Below are positions 47,302 to 57,085 of a DNA stretch of 64,000 bases, piece by piece. A program made the position numbers and the translations under genes. Source of the stretch: Prevotella sp. (GTDB taxonomy: Bacteria > Bacteroidota > Bacteroidia > Bacteroidales > Bacteroidaceae); assembly GCA_022779305.1 (NCBI GenBank), contig JALFSW010000087.1:1-64000 (forward strand). Reading direction: 5' to 3'. The first letter of the stretch is position 1. Every line of letters begins with the position of its first letter. Under the pieces are notes generated by a model that was not told the DNA's origin, did not search any database, and saw only the letters and a list, made by a program, of their open reading frames with translations.

Positions 47302-47452
47302 GATCGCGTCAGCAAGAAAAAACTAAACGAAATTGAACGAACATTCAATAACAGAGCTCAAGACTTGTGGAATGTAAAGCACACAATATAAAAAAAGAGA
47401 AGTGGCAAATCGTGCCACTCCTCTTTACTGTTTTTTTAGTGAGATATAGTTT

Positions 47453-48778
47453 TTATTTCATGTGATAGCAAATGCTACTGCGTACTGGAACCTTGAATGT
47501 TCGCTTGACCATCGTCTTTTGTGCATCGGTTCTTACTTTAGGTCCAGGTACAAACGGACTGTGAAGCAAGACGTAGCGTATACGGGCTACTTGTTCAGCG
47601 GTAAATTTGTTGCGCTTTGTCCAGTAGTAGTCCATAATATTGTCTGAAACGAAAGTGGCTTTTGTAATGCTGTTCGTTCTGTTGAGCCATTTATTCACAT
47701 CTTCGAGTGTAAAGTTAGGATGTTGCCATTGATACTCTTGAAGTTCGCGGAGATATTTACTGCGATTATAGGTTGGCGTATCCTCACAGAAATCGGTATC
47801 GGTGTTGCTGTCCATTCCTTTCTTTGCGTCTTCGCTAAAGACGTGGCGCAAACCGAAATAGTGACCCAACTCATGAGCAATGGTTGAAACAAAATTGGTT
47901 GTTTCCAACTCGTTGTTTGGTGAAGTATAGGCATAAAGACTGTTCACACTGACACAATACGACGCTGTGAGGTCTTTTGGAGAAATATTCTTTGGAAGTT
48001 TTTCCAAACCAGCAAGCGTATCGGGTGCTATGGTGTAAGGAAGTGTTGTTACGCCCGTAACCGATTCATCTGAGAAATTATACAAACAGATGTTCACATA
48101 ACGGTCTTGATCCCAAAGCAAGTCGCGGTAGCGTTTTGGTGCAGCTTCGGCAAAGCCCATGAAACGGTTATAATCGATTTTGTCGATATTCCACTGCACA
48201 CGATTAACACCCGCTTCTTTCATCTTCACACCATTAGGTGTTTCAGTTGCCATCACAAATTCCACATTGATGCCTGCGGCAGCCGCTTTCCAGATCTGGT
48301 TTACTTGCGCCAAGACTTCTTTCAAATACCCCTCGCGAATGTATTGTTTTTCGTTTGAGGCGTCGCGATAAATAACATGAAAGACAACGGGAATGCGATA
48401 CTTATAATTCGCATCTGGGTTTTGTTCTATGGCTTGAATAACTTCCACCTGTTTCACTTGCGTTCCATCAACAGTGGCAATCGTGAGCGTATCTTTTCGT
48501 TCTCCGCGATAGAGATTTTCAGCTATCGTCAACTCAACGATGTTGTCGCCTTCGCCAATCGAAAGATTAGGAGTAACCCATCCTTGTGCAGAAGTAATTG
48601 TCCAACGTACATTCGATTTTACTTGCAAAGTCATCATTGCACCCTCTGCAGGCACTTCTAATTTATCTTTGTCCACGCTAAGCGCAGATGTTTTAATATC
48701 ATCATCGTTGCAGGCTGCCAGGAAAGTAACGGCAAAACCGATGAGGAAAAACGATAGAATTATATTGATCTTTTTCAT
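47453..48778 (-). CDS. Zinc metalloprotease lipoprotein (pappalysin/M43-like) with BACON-like domain
   Basis: 441 residues. A lipoprotein signal ends at LAAC; a beta domain at ~35-115 (LSVDKDKLEVPAEG, VKSNVRWTITSAQGWVTPN) resembles BACON carbohydrate- or surface-associated domains. The protease zinc motif is HELGHYFGLRH (HExxHxxGxxH), followed by a Met-turn in NIMDYYW. Such metzincins cut host or bacterial proteins at the surface. It follows a second lipoprotein by 10 bases, in an operon downstream of a membrane-bound AraC regulator. Confidence 0.88.
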   Translation of the reverse strand: MKKINIILSFFLIGFAVTFLAACNDDDIKTSALSVDKDKLEVPAEGAMMTLQVKSNVRWTITSAQGWVTPNLSIGEGDNIVELTIAENLYRGERKDTLTIATVDGTQVKQVEVIQAIEQNPDANYKYRIPVVFHVIYRDASNEKQYIREGYLKEVLAQVNQIWKAAAAGINVEFVMATETPNGVKMKEAGVNRVQWNIDKIDYNRFMGFAEAAPKRYRDLLWDQDRYVNICLYNFSDESVTGVTTLPYTIAPDTLAGLEKLPKNISPKDLTASYCVSVNSLYAYTSPNNELETTNFVSTIAHELGHYFGLRHVFSEDAKKGMDSNTDTDFCEDTPTYNRSKYLRELQEYQWQHPNFTLEDVNKWLNRTNSITKATFVSDNIMDYYWTKRNKFTAEQVARIRYVLLHSPFVPGPKVRTDAQKTMVKRTFKVPVRSSICYHMK

Positions 48779-48788
48779 AATGGTTTAA

Positions 48789-50231
48789 TTATAGGTGGAA
48801 TGAGTTTGTGAATGTTTTCTGACGAGGAATTGCTTTAAGCAAGTTACCCGATTTGTAATTGGGTCTTAATTCCTTACGACGAGGTGCTGAATACTGTGAA
48901 TAGTCGGTGAGGTTGGCTGCAGGTGCAGTGTAGTTGAACTTAACGGTCTTGCCTTGAGGTGTAATCATAGCTCCGTCTATAGTGATGTTGGTACCATCGC
49001 TTGTGACAACAGTCTTACCTTTCACGAAAAGTCCGATCAAATCAATTTGTCCTGCATCGTTGTAATGGCAATAGTATGAACCTTGTGGAGCATACATTCC
49101 ATAAACACTAGTATACATTCCGGCAATAACAACAGGTGGCGTATAGGTTGCACCAGCTTCAGAAACTTTCACATTTTCATACGTGCCCACCAGTTTGCTG
49201 ATGTCCATACGGTCGCTATAAGGTGAAAGCAATGTGAGCGCAACAACCTCTCCTGCCCCAACTACGAAACCACTGGCGTCTACTGGTGTGTTATAGAGTG
49301 TGAGCCCATAAGTTCCGTATGTTCCTACGCTACCCTTTGAATAGTAACCAGAAAGAGCTTTTGGAACCATTGTGATGTCGCTACGCAAAGGATTATAGCG
49401 CGCAGGGTCATTGTTGGTAAATGGTAATTCGCCTTTGAAGGTGTAACGAATGTTCTTTTCAACACCTGCCTGTTCGATTTTACCATCGATTACGAATGAA
49501 TATGTTTTATTACCGTCATGCGCAACAGTAATTGTTCCGTCTACAAAACGATAGGTGTAGCCTTCAGACGCAGCACCATTCTCTATCTTTGTAGCAATAA
49601 CATATTTGCAGTTATAGGCATCGGCTGTTCCTTTTTCATGACCATCTGATATTCGGTAAGTTCCTGGTGTGATGACAGCATTGTCACCATCGGCAGGAAT
49701 TGCATCTCCGATAAAAAGTTGTAAGGCTTGGTCACCAACTTGCGTGGGAAGACCACCGGTGCTAATAGGACCGCTTGAGAGTGCAAGCATGTAATAACCC
49801 ACGTTGTTTTTATAGAAATCGCCATAATACTGCAACCATCCGTCCTTCATGACAACATCTTGAATGTAAGCTTTCTGTGTGGTTGCTGCGAGTGAAATAG
49901 TGGTTACTTCTGTTGTGTTTCTTGCAGCAAGATAAACAACATAGTTGGTTTCAGATGCCAATTGTCCGATCGTTATTTCTTGGCTCTTTCCTTCAAGTTG
50001 TGTTCCTTTTGTAAGGATTTCGGCAGGTGTAGGTTCTTTCGCAATTGCCGATTGACAGATGTAGGCTCCGCTTTGCGCTTTTTCCATATCAACCGACAAC
50101 TTCAGAAAGTCGGTTCCAACTTCGGTTACTTTTGCCGACAACTCAGGCGTAATGACTGGTGCTTCATCATCATTACAGCCTGTTAGGACAAAGAGTGCCA
50201 ACATAACTGTTCCAAAAATCAATTGTTTCAT
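48789..50231 (-). CDS. Surface lipoprotein of unknown function
   Basis: 480 residues with a lipobox LTGC (MKQLIFGTVMLALFVLTGC). The first ~100 mature residues (TPELSAKVTEVGTDFLKLSVDMEKA, QLASETNYVVYLAARN) look like a fibronectin type III-type beta sandwich; the rest has repeated beta strands with aromatic ends (TYRISDGHEKGT, YTFKGELPFTNNDP, YSFVIDGKIE). Family not recognised. Promoter TATCTTTG at 50311-50318 (minus), leader about 70 nt. Forms an operon with the metalloprotease. Confidence 0.75.
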   Translation of the reverse strand: MKQLIFGTVMLALFVLTGCNDDEAPVITPELSAKVTEVGTDFLKLSVDMEKAQSGAYICQSAIAKEPTPAEILTKGTQLEGKSQEITIGQLASETNYVVYLAARNTTEVTTISLAATTQKAYIQDVVMKDGWLQYYGDFYKNNVGYYMLALSSGPISTGGLPTQVGDQALQLFIGDAIPADGDNAVITPGTYRISDGHEKGTADAYNCKYVIATKIENGAASEGYTYRFVDGTITVAHDGNKTYSFVIDGKIEQAGVEKNIRYTFKGELPFTNNDPARYNPLRSDITMVPKALSGYYSKGSVGTYGTYGLTLYNTPVDASGFVVGAGEVVALTLLSPYSDRMDISKLVGTYENVKVSEAGATYTPPVVIAGMYTSVYGMYAPQGSYYCHYNDAGQIDLIGLFVKGKTVVTSDGTNITIDGAMITPQGKTVKFNYTAPAANLTDYSQYSAPRRKELRPNYKSGNLLKAIPRQKTFTNSFHL

Positions 50232-50310
50232 AAGCTTAAAGTTTTTGTTATATATAGATCATTTAGAAATTTCACGTTTCTGCGTTGCTCAAGAAAAATA
50301 CTTCTTGGTA

Positions 50311-50318
50311 CAAAGATA
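50311..50318 (-). promoter_or_regulatory. -7 box (TATCTTTG, minus) for the lipoprotein-protease operon
   Basis: Exact TAnnTTTG; a candidate TTTG -33 lies 22 bases upstream (50341-50344). Confidence 0.65.
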
Positions 50319-50378
50319 TATAATATCAACACAAAGAAAACAAAAAAGCTATGAAACAATGTGACTTATTGTGAAAAA

Positions 50379-51992
50379 TCACGCTTTATAACGCTCTTTC
50401 GCAATTTTCTGATAGTCGGAAGGCGACAATCCTGTTACTCTTTTGAAGGCGCGTGAGAAACTTTCGCGTGCTTTAAAGCCTACGCTTGCACCTATTGCTT
50501 CGAGTGTCAGTAATTTACTATTGGAGATATCGTTGATGCGACGACAGGCTTCATGTATGCGATATTCGCTTAAAAGAAGGATGAACGACTGACCAAATTT
50601 TTCGTTTATCACTTGTGATATATCTTTCTTGTTAACTTGGCACAATTGAGAAAGCCGCTCTATTGAAAAGTCTTCTTTGCATATTTCAGCCGTATTGCGC
50701 ATCGCTTCTTCAATCTTTGTTTTGATTTCAGATTTCGTCGCTTCATCAAGATTACTTTTGCTGTATTTCAATTTCGTATTATCGGCTATCTGAAATTGTA
50801 TTTTTTGATAAAGTGTCAGATTTTGTTTTTTGAGGAATTTATTCTTTCTGTAAAGTATAAACAAGAACAGGATGGTGATTGATATGCCACCCAAGATAGA
50901 AATCAACAAGAAGTTTTGTAATCTTCGTGTTTCTTTTAGATTACTGATTTCCTCTGTCAAGTCATTGACATTATGAAGAAGATAATAATTCTTTATGTTG
51001 TTGAGGTTATTATTTGTGAGCAGTGAGTCCCTATTCTTGAAATAGGTGAGTTGCCAATGATCGGCTAAACCTTTATTGTTCTGTTGCAATGCGATTTCAT
51101 ACAACAATTTATTGGCATCTGTTTCCACATCCTTCATCTTAAATTCCTTACCCATCTGTTCTAATATTAAGGCATAATGAAGTGCCGAATCAGATTGCTC
51201 CGCTATTTTATAGATGCTTGCCAAATGCCAATAAAGCACACAATGCAATCGATTTTCGCCATCGCTTGCAGAACGTTTAATCTGTTTCTTCAATGTACTG
51301 ACAGCCTCATCATATTGTTTGCGTTGCAGATGCGTAACGGCTTTCAGAATGACCTTTGCATAAGAATAAAATGAAGTGTTGATTGGGATTTTGGTTTTCC
51401 GAAATAATTCCGTATGTTTCTTAAAAGCTTTGATATTTTCTTCCTCCACACCAAAATTCCAAAAGTTAAGAAAAGACGATATGGTATTTTGCCAATCATG
51501 AATTTCTAAAGCATTATCGAAAGCTTCCTTATAATAATGCCGAGCTGCATCAACATTATTAGAAGAGGGCATATAGATAGCGTAGAGGCTATACAAATGT
51601 CCCATATTTTGCGAAATAGAAATCTGAAGACGTGGATCATCACAATATTTATTGGCTTTGATGAGACATTCCATGGCATCTATATAATTGAAAAGGAAAA
51701 ACATATAGATGTAACCGCAGCGGTTATACGCCATTGCTGTATAGCGACGTTCTTCAGGTGTGAGTTCTTTTTTGTGTTGGAACTTTGTAGCCAAAAGCAA
51801 ACTGTAAATCAGCGCACTATCTGGTCTATTTTTCTCAAACAAGGCTGAATAAGCTAAGTCTATCAATTGCTCGGCAGATTTATCCATTCCCAATTGCAAA
51901 GGAATAGAACGATTGCCTGCCTGAAGTGCTGTACAGAAGAAAACAAACCATAACAATGCAGCAAAGCATTTCATCTTACATTGTGTCATCAT
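50379..51992 (-). CDS. Membrane-bound AraC-family regulator with TPR sensor
   Basis: 537 residues. An N-terminal signal or membrane segment (FAALLWFVFFCTALQAG) is followed by a ~300-residue helical region with tetratricopeptide-like repeats (AYNRCGYIYMFFLFNYIDAMECLIKA, LHYALILEQMG), one membrane helix (~368-390, LISILGGISITILFLFILY), a short coiled part and a C-terminal AraC DNA-binding domain (SIERLSQLCQVNKKDISQVINEKFG, ARESFSRAFKRVTGLSPSDYQKIA). The sensor faces the periplasm and the DNA-binding part the cytosol. It lies directly upstream of the lipoprotein/protease pair and is likely their regulator. Confidence 0.85.
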   Translation of the reverse strand: MMTQCKMKCFAALLWFVFFCTALQAGNRSIPLQLGMDKSAEQLIDLAYSALFEKNRPDSALIYSLLLATKFQHKKELTPEERRYTAMAYNRCGYIYMFFLFNYIDAMECLIKANKYCDDPRLQISISQNMGHLYSLYAIYMPSSNNVDAARHYYKEAFDNALEIHDWQNTISSFLNFWNFGVEEENIKAFKKHTELFRKTKIPINTSFYSYAKVILKAVTHLQRKQYDEAVSTLKKQIKRSASDGENRLHCVLYWHLASIYKIAEQSDSALHYALILEQMGKEFKMKDVETDANKLLYEIALQQNNKGLADHWQLTYFKNRDSLLTNNNLNNIKNYYLLHNVNDLTEEISNLKETRRLQNFLLISILGGISITILFLFILYRKNKFLKKQNLTLYQKIQFQIADNTKLKYSKSNLDEATKSEIKTKIEEAMRNTAEICKEDFSIERLSQLCQVNKKDISQVINEKFGQSFILLLSEYRIHEACRRINDISNSKLLTLEAIGASVGFKARESFSRAFKRVTGLSPSDYQKIAKERYKA

Positions 51993-52031
51993 TCCATCAA
52001 GATTTTAAGTATTATGTTCAAGAAACGAATC

Positions 52032-52430
52032 TCAGCGCATATACCACAATCCCTTTTTTTTAATCATTGAAACCACAATCTGTTCGGAAGTCTTATCCGA
52101 GAAATGAAGATTGAGAAAGACAACTGCCGTGCTGTCTTTCTCTCTAAATTCATTGCGCAGAATCGAACAATCCGTGAGCTTTTTATCTTCGTTTTTCCAG
52201 CGTTCTTTGAGCGATTTCAAGCCAAGAATCATTTGTGCTTTATAGTTTGCAGGTAACTTCTTCGGCATATCCATCCCTTCAAAGAAAGATTCTTCTTTAC
52301 CATGAAGAAGATAATCATAATAGGTTTTTGCTGCATGGGCTGCCAATTTCCCTTCATCAACGGGCTGTTCTTCTTTGCAACCCGTTAATGCGAACAAAAT
52401 CAAAAATGCTAAACAAAGATAATGTTTCAT
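52032..52430 (-). CDS. Small lipoprotein, DUF-type
   Basis: 132 residues with lipobox LTGC (MKHYLCLAFLILFALTGCK). The mature part is short and alpha+beta (AAKTYYDYLLHGKEESFFEGM, TAVVFLNLHFSDKTSEQIVVSMI, LWYMR), similar in outline to small NTF2-like or DUF4878-type periplasmic domains; not verified. It lies between der and the AraC regulator in the same direction. Confidence 0.7.
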   Translation of the reverse strand: MKHYLCLAFLILFALTGCKEEQPVDEGKLAAHAAKTYYDYLLHGKEESFFEGMDMPKKLPANYKAQMILGLKSLKERWKNEDKKLTDCSILRNEFREKDSTAVVFLNLHFSDKTSEQIVVSMIKKKGLWYMR

Positions 52431-52453
52431 CTTTCAGTAAATAGTTATTTGAC

Positions 52454-53767
52454 TTACTTTTGACGAATGAATATGTTGATCGGACAACCATTCAAATCCC
52501 AATGTTCACGAATTTTGTTCTCCAAGAAACGTCGATAGGATTCACGGATGTACTGTGGCAGATTGGCATAAAATACAAACGATGGGATTTGTGTTTTAGG
52601 CAATTGTGAACAGTATTTTATCTTAATATATTTTCCCTTCACCGATGGTGGTGGTGTTGCTTCGATGATGGGCAGCATCACTTCGTTGAGTTTCGTCGTT
52701 CCAATGTGAGTCGTACGATTGAGATAGACTTGTTTTGCGATTTCAAGTACTTTGAAGATGCGCTGCTTAGTCAATGCCGAGGCAAAGATGATGGGGAAAT
52801 CCACAAAAGGAGCCATTCTGTTGCGGATGGCATTCTCAAATGTTTTGATAACCTTCTGGTCTTTGTCTTCCACCAAGTCCCACTTATTAACAACAACAAC
52901 AAGACTCTTATTATTGCGCTGGATGATTTGAAAAATATTCATATCCTGCGCTTCAATGCCACGTGTTGCATCAATCATTAAAATACATACATCTGAGTTT
53001 TCAATACTGCGAATAGAACGCATCACGGAATAGAATTCCAAGTCTTCTGTCACTTTATTTTTGCGGCGAATACCTGCAGTATCAACTAGATAGAAGTCGA
53101 ATCCAAATTTGTTGTAACGTGTGTAAATGCTGTCGCGTGTCGTGCCTGCAATTTCGGTAACGATGTTGCGATCTTCACCAATAAATGCGTTGATAAGACT
53201 GGATTTTCCAGCATTAGGACGTCCAACAACAGCAAAACGTGGAATTTCTTCTTCGATGTTTTCATCGGGAAGATCCTTCATACGCTCCAAGAGAAGGTCT
53301 AACAAGTCGCCTGTTCCACTACCAGTTTGTGCACTGATACAGATAGGATCACCCAAACCGAGCTTGTAAAATTCTGCCGATAGATAATATTCACCACTAT
53401 TGTCTACCTTGTTGGCAACCAAAATCACGGGCAGTTTGGCACGACGCAGAATTTGTGCTACGTCCTCATCCCAGTCTGTTACGCCTGTTTCGTTATCAAC
53501 AAGAAAAAGCACAAAGTCGGCTTCTTCGGTTGCAATAAGCACTTGTCGACGTATGGCGTCTTCAAAAATATCATCCGAATTAACAACCCAACCACCTGTA
53601 TCAACCACAGAAAATTCACGTCCGTTCCATTGACATTTGCCATACTGACGGTCGCGAGTTGTTCCTGCCGTGTCGCTCACGATAGCACGGCGACTCTGTG
53701 TTAAACGATTGAAGAGTGTAGACTTTCCTACATTGGGTCTACCCACAATAGCTACTAAATTTGCCAT
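52454..53767 (-). CDS. der: GTPase Der (EngA)
   Basis: 437 residues from Met at 53767 ([17 protein letters not shown]). Two tandem GTPase domains, each with a GRPNxGKS P-loop ([24 protein letters not shown]), DTGGW/DTAGI and NKVD/NKWD motifs, then a KH-like domain. It is needed for 50S ribosome assembly. A longer frame to 53878 has no start support. Last gene of the DUF177-rpmF-fabH-era-der cluster. Confidence 0.96.
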   Translation of the reverse strand: MANLVAIVGRPNVGKSTLFNRLTQSRRAIVSDTAGTTRDRQYGKCQWNGREFSVVDTGGWVVNSDDIFEDAIRRQVLIATEEADFVLFLVDNETGVTDWDEDVAQILRRAKLPVILVANKVDNSGEYYLSAEFYKLGLGDPICISAQTGSGTGDLLDLLLERMKDLPDENIEEEIPRFAVVGRPNAGKSSLINAFIGEDRNIVTEIAGTTRDSIYTRYNKFGFDFYLVDTAGIRRKNKVTEDLEFYSVMRSIRSIENSDVCILMIDATRGIEAQDMNIFQIIQRNNKSLVVVVNKWDLVEDKDQKVIKTFENAIRNRMAPFVDFPIIFASALTKQRIFKVLEIAKQVYLNRTTHIGTTKLNEVMLPIIEATPPPSVKGKYIKIKYCSQLPKTQIPSFVFYANLPQYIRESYRRFLENKIREHWDLNGCPINIFIRQK

Positions 53768-53923
53768 TTCTTTAAATCTTTTCCGCCTTGCCTCCTTGCA
53801 CAATGACAAGACGAATAAGGCGTGGTCAAATGCCTTTGTTAATAATCCCGAAGGATAACCACTTCCTCCAGCCCTCACATCGTGTGAGAGTTTGCTCTAC
53901 ATGCAGTCAGAGCTTTTCTTGTG

Positions 53924-53950
53924 TAGCAAACACCTCTTTTAGATGTTTGC
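53924..53950. repeat. Inverted repeat between der and era
   Basis: GCAAACACCTC / AGATGTTTGC around TTTT, with G-T pairing. No T-run follows on the minus strand, so it may only attenuate era-to-der read-through. Confidence 0.4.
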
Positions 53951-53951
53951 C

Positions 53952-54833
53952 TTATATTGGGTTATAACCAAAATTCTCTAATTCTTTTTGCGAATTGCGC
54001 CAATCTTTGTCCACCTTTACAAAGGTTTCAAGAAAGATTTTCTTGCCAAAGAATGTTTCAAGACTTTTCCGTGCTTCCGATGAAACTTTTTTCAATGCTT
54101 GTCCTTGATGACCAATGATAATACCTTTTTGGCTTTCACGCTCCACATAAATTACAGCATTGATACGTATCTGTTTTTCGTCTTCTTTGAAACGTTCCAC
54201 CACGACTTCCACTGCATATGGCACTTCCTTGTCATAGTAGCGCAAAATCTTCTCACGAATGATTTCCGTAACAAAAAAACGAGCGGGTTTGTCGGTCAAT
54301 TGATCCTTAGCAAAATAGGCAGGACTTTCCGGAAGCAACTCTTTTACCCGTTTGAGCAATGCCTCTGTGCCAAACTTGTTTTTTGCTGAAATTGGAAGAA
54401 TCTCTGCTTTGGGCAAGAGTGCGTGCCATTTTTCCACCAAACCGATAACTTGCTGTTGATCGCTTTCGTCAATCTTGTTTATCAGCAAGATAACGGGGAT
54501 GGTCATTTTTGCTACTTTCTCCAAAAAATCTATATTCTTTTCGGGCTTTTCGATAACATCGGTAACATAAAGTAGTACATCGGCATCTGCCAAAGCCGAT
54601 TCAGAGAAATGAAGCATCATCTCTTGCATCTTGTAGTTTGGCTTCAGTACACCAGGCGTATCGGAAAACACAATTTGCATATCGTCTGTATTGACGATAC
54701 CCATAATGCGATGACGTGTGGTCTGCGCCTTGAAAGTTGCAATACTAATCTTTTCGCCAACGAGTTGATTCATCAGCGTACTCTTCCCCACATTGGGGTT
54801 TCCAACAATATTAACAAAACCTGCTTTGTGCAT
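53952..54833 (-). CDS. era: GTPase Era
   Basis: 293 residues from Met at 54833 (MHKAGFVNIVGNPNVGKST). Single GTPase domain (GNPNVGKS, DTPG, NKID), then a KH RNA-binding domain ending with KGIIIGHQGQALKKVSSEARKSLE. It binds 16S rRNA during 30S maturation. It lies 74 bases after fabH in the same direction; the ten extra residues of the longest frame (from 54863) are not conserved in the family. Confidence 0.96.
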   Translation of the reverse strand: MHKAGFVNIVGNPNVGKSTLMNQLVGEKISIATFKAQTTRHRIMGIVNTDDMQIVFSDTPGVLKPNYKMQEMMLHFSESALADADVLLYVTDVIEKPEKNIDFLEKVAKMTIPVILLINKIDESDQQQVIGLVEKWHALLPKAEILPISAKNKFGTEALLKRVKELLPESPAYFAKDQLTDKPARFFVTEIIREKILRYYDKEVPYAVEVVVERFKEDEKQIRINAVIYVERESQKGIIIGHQGQALKKVSSEARKSLETFFGKKIFLETFVKVDKDWRNSQKELENFGYNPI

Positions 54834-54907
54834 AAATTTAACAAAAAGCGCACCTATCTTCATTGAAAAGAAAGATGCGCTAATGAGTTTATAATGCTTT
54901 AATTTCT

Positions 54908-55927
54908 TTACTTCTTTGCCACCATAGTAGCCCCATCATACGCCCATTTGCAGAACGATGCGCCATGAACAAACCCTGCACCGAAGGCTGTGAAAATGAC
55001 GTTATCCCCTTTCTTCAAATTGCTTTCAAAATCCCAAAGAGCCAACGGAATGGTTGCCGCACTCGTGTTTCCATATCGTTGAATATTGATAAGTACCTTT
55101 TCTAATGGAAGGTCAGCACGTTTTGCAACCGCTTCAATGATACGCAAGTTGGCTTCATGTGGCACAACCCAATTGACATCATCTTTCGTCAATTGGTTGT
55201 TCTTCATTACCTCTGCCACATCATTACTCATACTCGTTACCGCATAGCGGAACACCGTGCGTCCCTCTTGATAGAGGTAATGCAAACGATGGTCAACCGT
55301 AAACTTAGAAGTAGGACAAACTGACCCACCAGCCTTCAAATGAAGGAAAGGCAAACCGATGCCATCTGTTCGCAAGAACGAGTTTTGCAAACCAACGTTC
55401 TCTTCCGTAGTCGCCTCAACCAATACTGCTGCAGCGCCATCACCAAAAAGAACACAAGTTTGACGATCTGTGTAATCAACAAGCGACGACATCTTGTCGG
55501 CACCTATAACGATTATTTTCTTGTATCGACCGCTTTGAATCATCGAAGAAGCTACGTCAAGCGAATAGAGAAATCCGCTACAAGCTGCCTCTAAATCAAA
55601 GCCAAAAGCATTCTTCAGCCCGAGCTTGCCGATTACGATTGATGCTGTCGAAGGAAATTTATAATCTGGAGTTGTGGTAGTAAGAATAAGCGCATCTATG
55701 CTGTCTGGATCAACACCTGTCTTTTGTATCAATTGCTTTGCCGCTTTACGCGCCATGTAGCTTGTGCCGAGTCCTTCTTCGGTCAGGATGCGTCGTTCTT
55801 CGATACCAACGCGCTCCATAATCCATTCATTACTGGTATCTACCATACGCGACAGTTCTTCATTCGTGAGAATGTAGTCTGGAACGTATCCGCCAATACC
55901 AGTAATGACTGCGTTTATCTTCTCCAT
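54908..55927 (-). CDS. fabH: 3-oxoacyl-ACP synthase III
   Basis: 339 residues, thiolase fold. Catalytic triad visible as Cys in LEAACSGFLYSLD, His in VPHEANLRI and Asn in YGNTSAATIPLAL. It starts fatty acid synthesis by joining acetyl-CoA (or branched starters) with malonyl-ACP. It follows rpmF by 6 bases, the classic rpmF-fabH arrangement. Confidence 0.96.
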   Translation of the reverse strand: MEKINAVITGIGGYVPDYILTNEELSRMVDTSNEWIMERVGIEERRILTEEGLGTSYMARKAAKQLIQKTGVDPDSIDALILTTTTPDYKFPSTASIVIGKLGLKNAFGFDLEAACSGFLYSLDVASSMIQSGRYKKIIVIGADKMSSLVDYTDRQTCVLFGDGAAAVLVEATTEENVGLQNSFLRTDGIGLPFLHLKAGGSVCPTSKFTVDHRLHYLYQEGRTVFRYAVTSMSNDVAEVMKNNQLTKDDVNWVVPHEANLRIIEAVAKRADLPLEKVLINIQRYGNTSAATIPLALWDFESNLKKGDNVIFTAFGAGFVHGASFCKWAYDGATMVAKK

Positions 55928-55933
55928 AAACGA

Positions 55934-56119
55934 TTACTCTACGGTTTCTTTCACGATAGCAACCTTACCACGATAATATCCGCAAGTAGGGCAAACAGTG
56001 TGATAAACGTAATAAGAACCACAGTTTGAGCAAAGTGCCAATGTTGGAGCTACTGCCTTATCGTGAGTTCTTCTTTTGAGTGTACGAGTCTTTGACTGTC
56101 TTCTTTTTGGATGTGCCAT
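55934..56119 (-). CDS. rpmF: 50S ribosomal protein L32
   Basis: 61 residues: MAHPKRRQSKTRTLKRR is the conserved start, followed by a four-cysteine zinc ribbon (CSNC ... CPTC). Zinc-binding form. It lies between the DUF177 gene and fabH. Confidence 0.98.
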   Translation of the reverse strand: MAHPKRRQSKTRTLKRRTHDKAVAPTLALCSNCGSYYVYHTVCPTCGYYRGKVAIVKETVE

Positions 56120-56141
56120 AATTCTTTAAACGTTTAATATT

Positions 56142-56660
56142 TTATTCTTTCAATTTTAATAGAGCTTCCCAGCGGGGATCTATCGTCTTGTCATCTTCCT
56201 CACTGCTTCGGGCAGTAGAATGTTTTTCCAACATTCGTATCATAGCAGGATTGCATTTTCCAGGTGCATGCACATGCTTGATGGGAATCGCCAACACTAT
56301 AAATTCATAGACAAACCACGATACGTTAAGCGTTCCTTCGCTTTCAGCTATCGTTATTAGATTGTCGTCCTCTGAGTATTCATTTCCAAACTTTGCATCA
56401 AGGCGTTCTTCAATGTCAATGACCAATGGCAAGGGATCTAAACAAATGGTGCAAGGCACCATCACTGTTCCTTTTTGCCTAAAAATGAGCGTAAAAAGAT
56501 CATTTGCCGTGCGTGTTATTTCCAACGCAAGCTCAATGTTTCCCTCACTCACTTCTGCCTCTTCGAGCGCCTCAAAGTAAGTGTGATCAAGACTGAAATG
56601 AAAGGTGTTTATGCCTTGTTTCAGCCCCTTCAAGTCGATTGTAAGGGTTTCTAAGTCCAT
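56142..56660 (-). CDS. DUF177 (YceD) rRNA-accumulation protein
   Basis: 172 residues. IDLKGLKQGINTFHFSLDH at the start and the CTICLDP segment with a later HAPGKCNPAM (paired Cys) match the YceD/DUF177 family encoded upstream of rpmF in most bacteria; in Escherichia coli and plants it supports 23S rRNA accumulation. A TAACTTTG box ends only 10 bases before the start codon, so the message is nearly leaderless. Confidence 0.88.
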   Translation of the reverse strand: MDLETLTIDLKGLKQGINTFHFSLDHTYFEALEEAEVSEGNIELALEITRTANDLFTLIFRQKGTVMVPCTICLDPLPLVIDIEERLDAKFGNEYSEDDNLITIAESEGTLNVSWFVYEFIVLAIPIKHVHAPGKCNPAMIRMLEKHSTARSSEEDDKTIDPRWEALLKLKE

Positions 56661-56670
56661 AATCGGGTTG

Positions 56671-56678
56671 CAAAGTTA
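56671..56678 (-). promoter_or_regulatory. -7 box (TAACTTTG, minus) for the DUF177-rpmF-fabH cluster
   Basis: Exact TAnnTTTG located 10 bases upstream of the ATG. Confidence 0.65.
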
Positions 56679-56828
56679 CGAATATTTTCTGATTTTTAGC
56701 AAATTATAGACTAAAAAATAGAGATAGTTTTATAGGAAGCATGCCCAGCAAAGCAATTTCAACTCATTTCAAGATATATAATTAAGGTATTTTCTTCTAC
56801 TACACGACAAAAACAAACTGAACGTTTT

Positions 56829-56870
56829 AGGACGACCACAAGGGTCGCACCCTGCAAGAAAGCATTTTTT
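56829..56870. repeat. Truncated copy of family D
   Basis: GGACGACCACAAGGG followed by CCCTGCAAGAAAGCATTTTTTG matches the left arm and spacer of the element at 35987-36109; the right arm is lost or degenerate. The rest of 56679-57053 is AT-rich without a gene. Confidence 0.6.
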
Positions 56871-57053
56871 GAATGTAGAATATGAGACAGGGAATGACAA
56901 GGTGCAGCCAGTTGAACTTTCTCAGAGGATTTAAATCGGAATATAATCAGGTAGAAGTAAAAGAAACTTATCTTTCTACTAATTTTAATATATTTCGTTT
57001 TAAAACTATTTCAATGATATTTTTTGTTTAAAGAAAAATTTTATAATAAAAAG

Positions 57054-57085
57054 TTTGAATATTATTATTTTTATTATTATCTTTG
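57054..57085 (+). promoter_or_regulatory. Complete promoter with long leader for secreted-protein pair
   Basis: TTTG at 57054-57057, 20-base spacer, TATCTTTG at 57078-57085. The start codon is at 57368, so the leader is about 275 nt. No recognised riboswitch or obvious terminator within it. Confidence 0.8.

Noticed and set aside
53768-53878. Longer start for der
   Set aside because: Extra 37 residues lack family similarity; the P-loop normally starts within ~10 residues of the Met, as at 53767.
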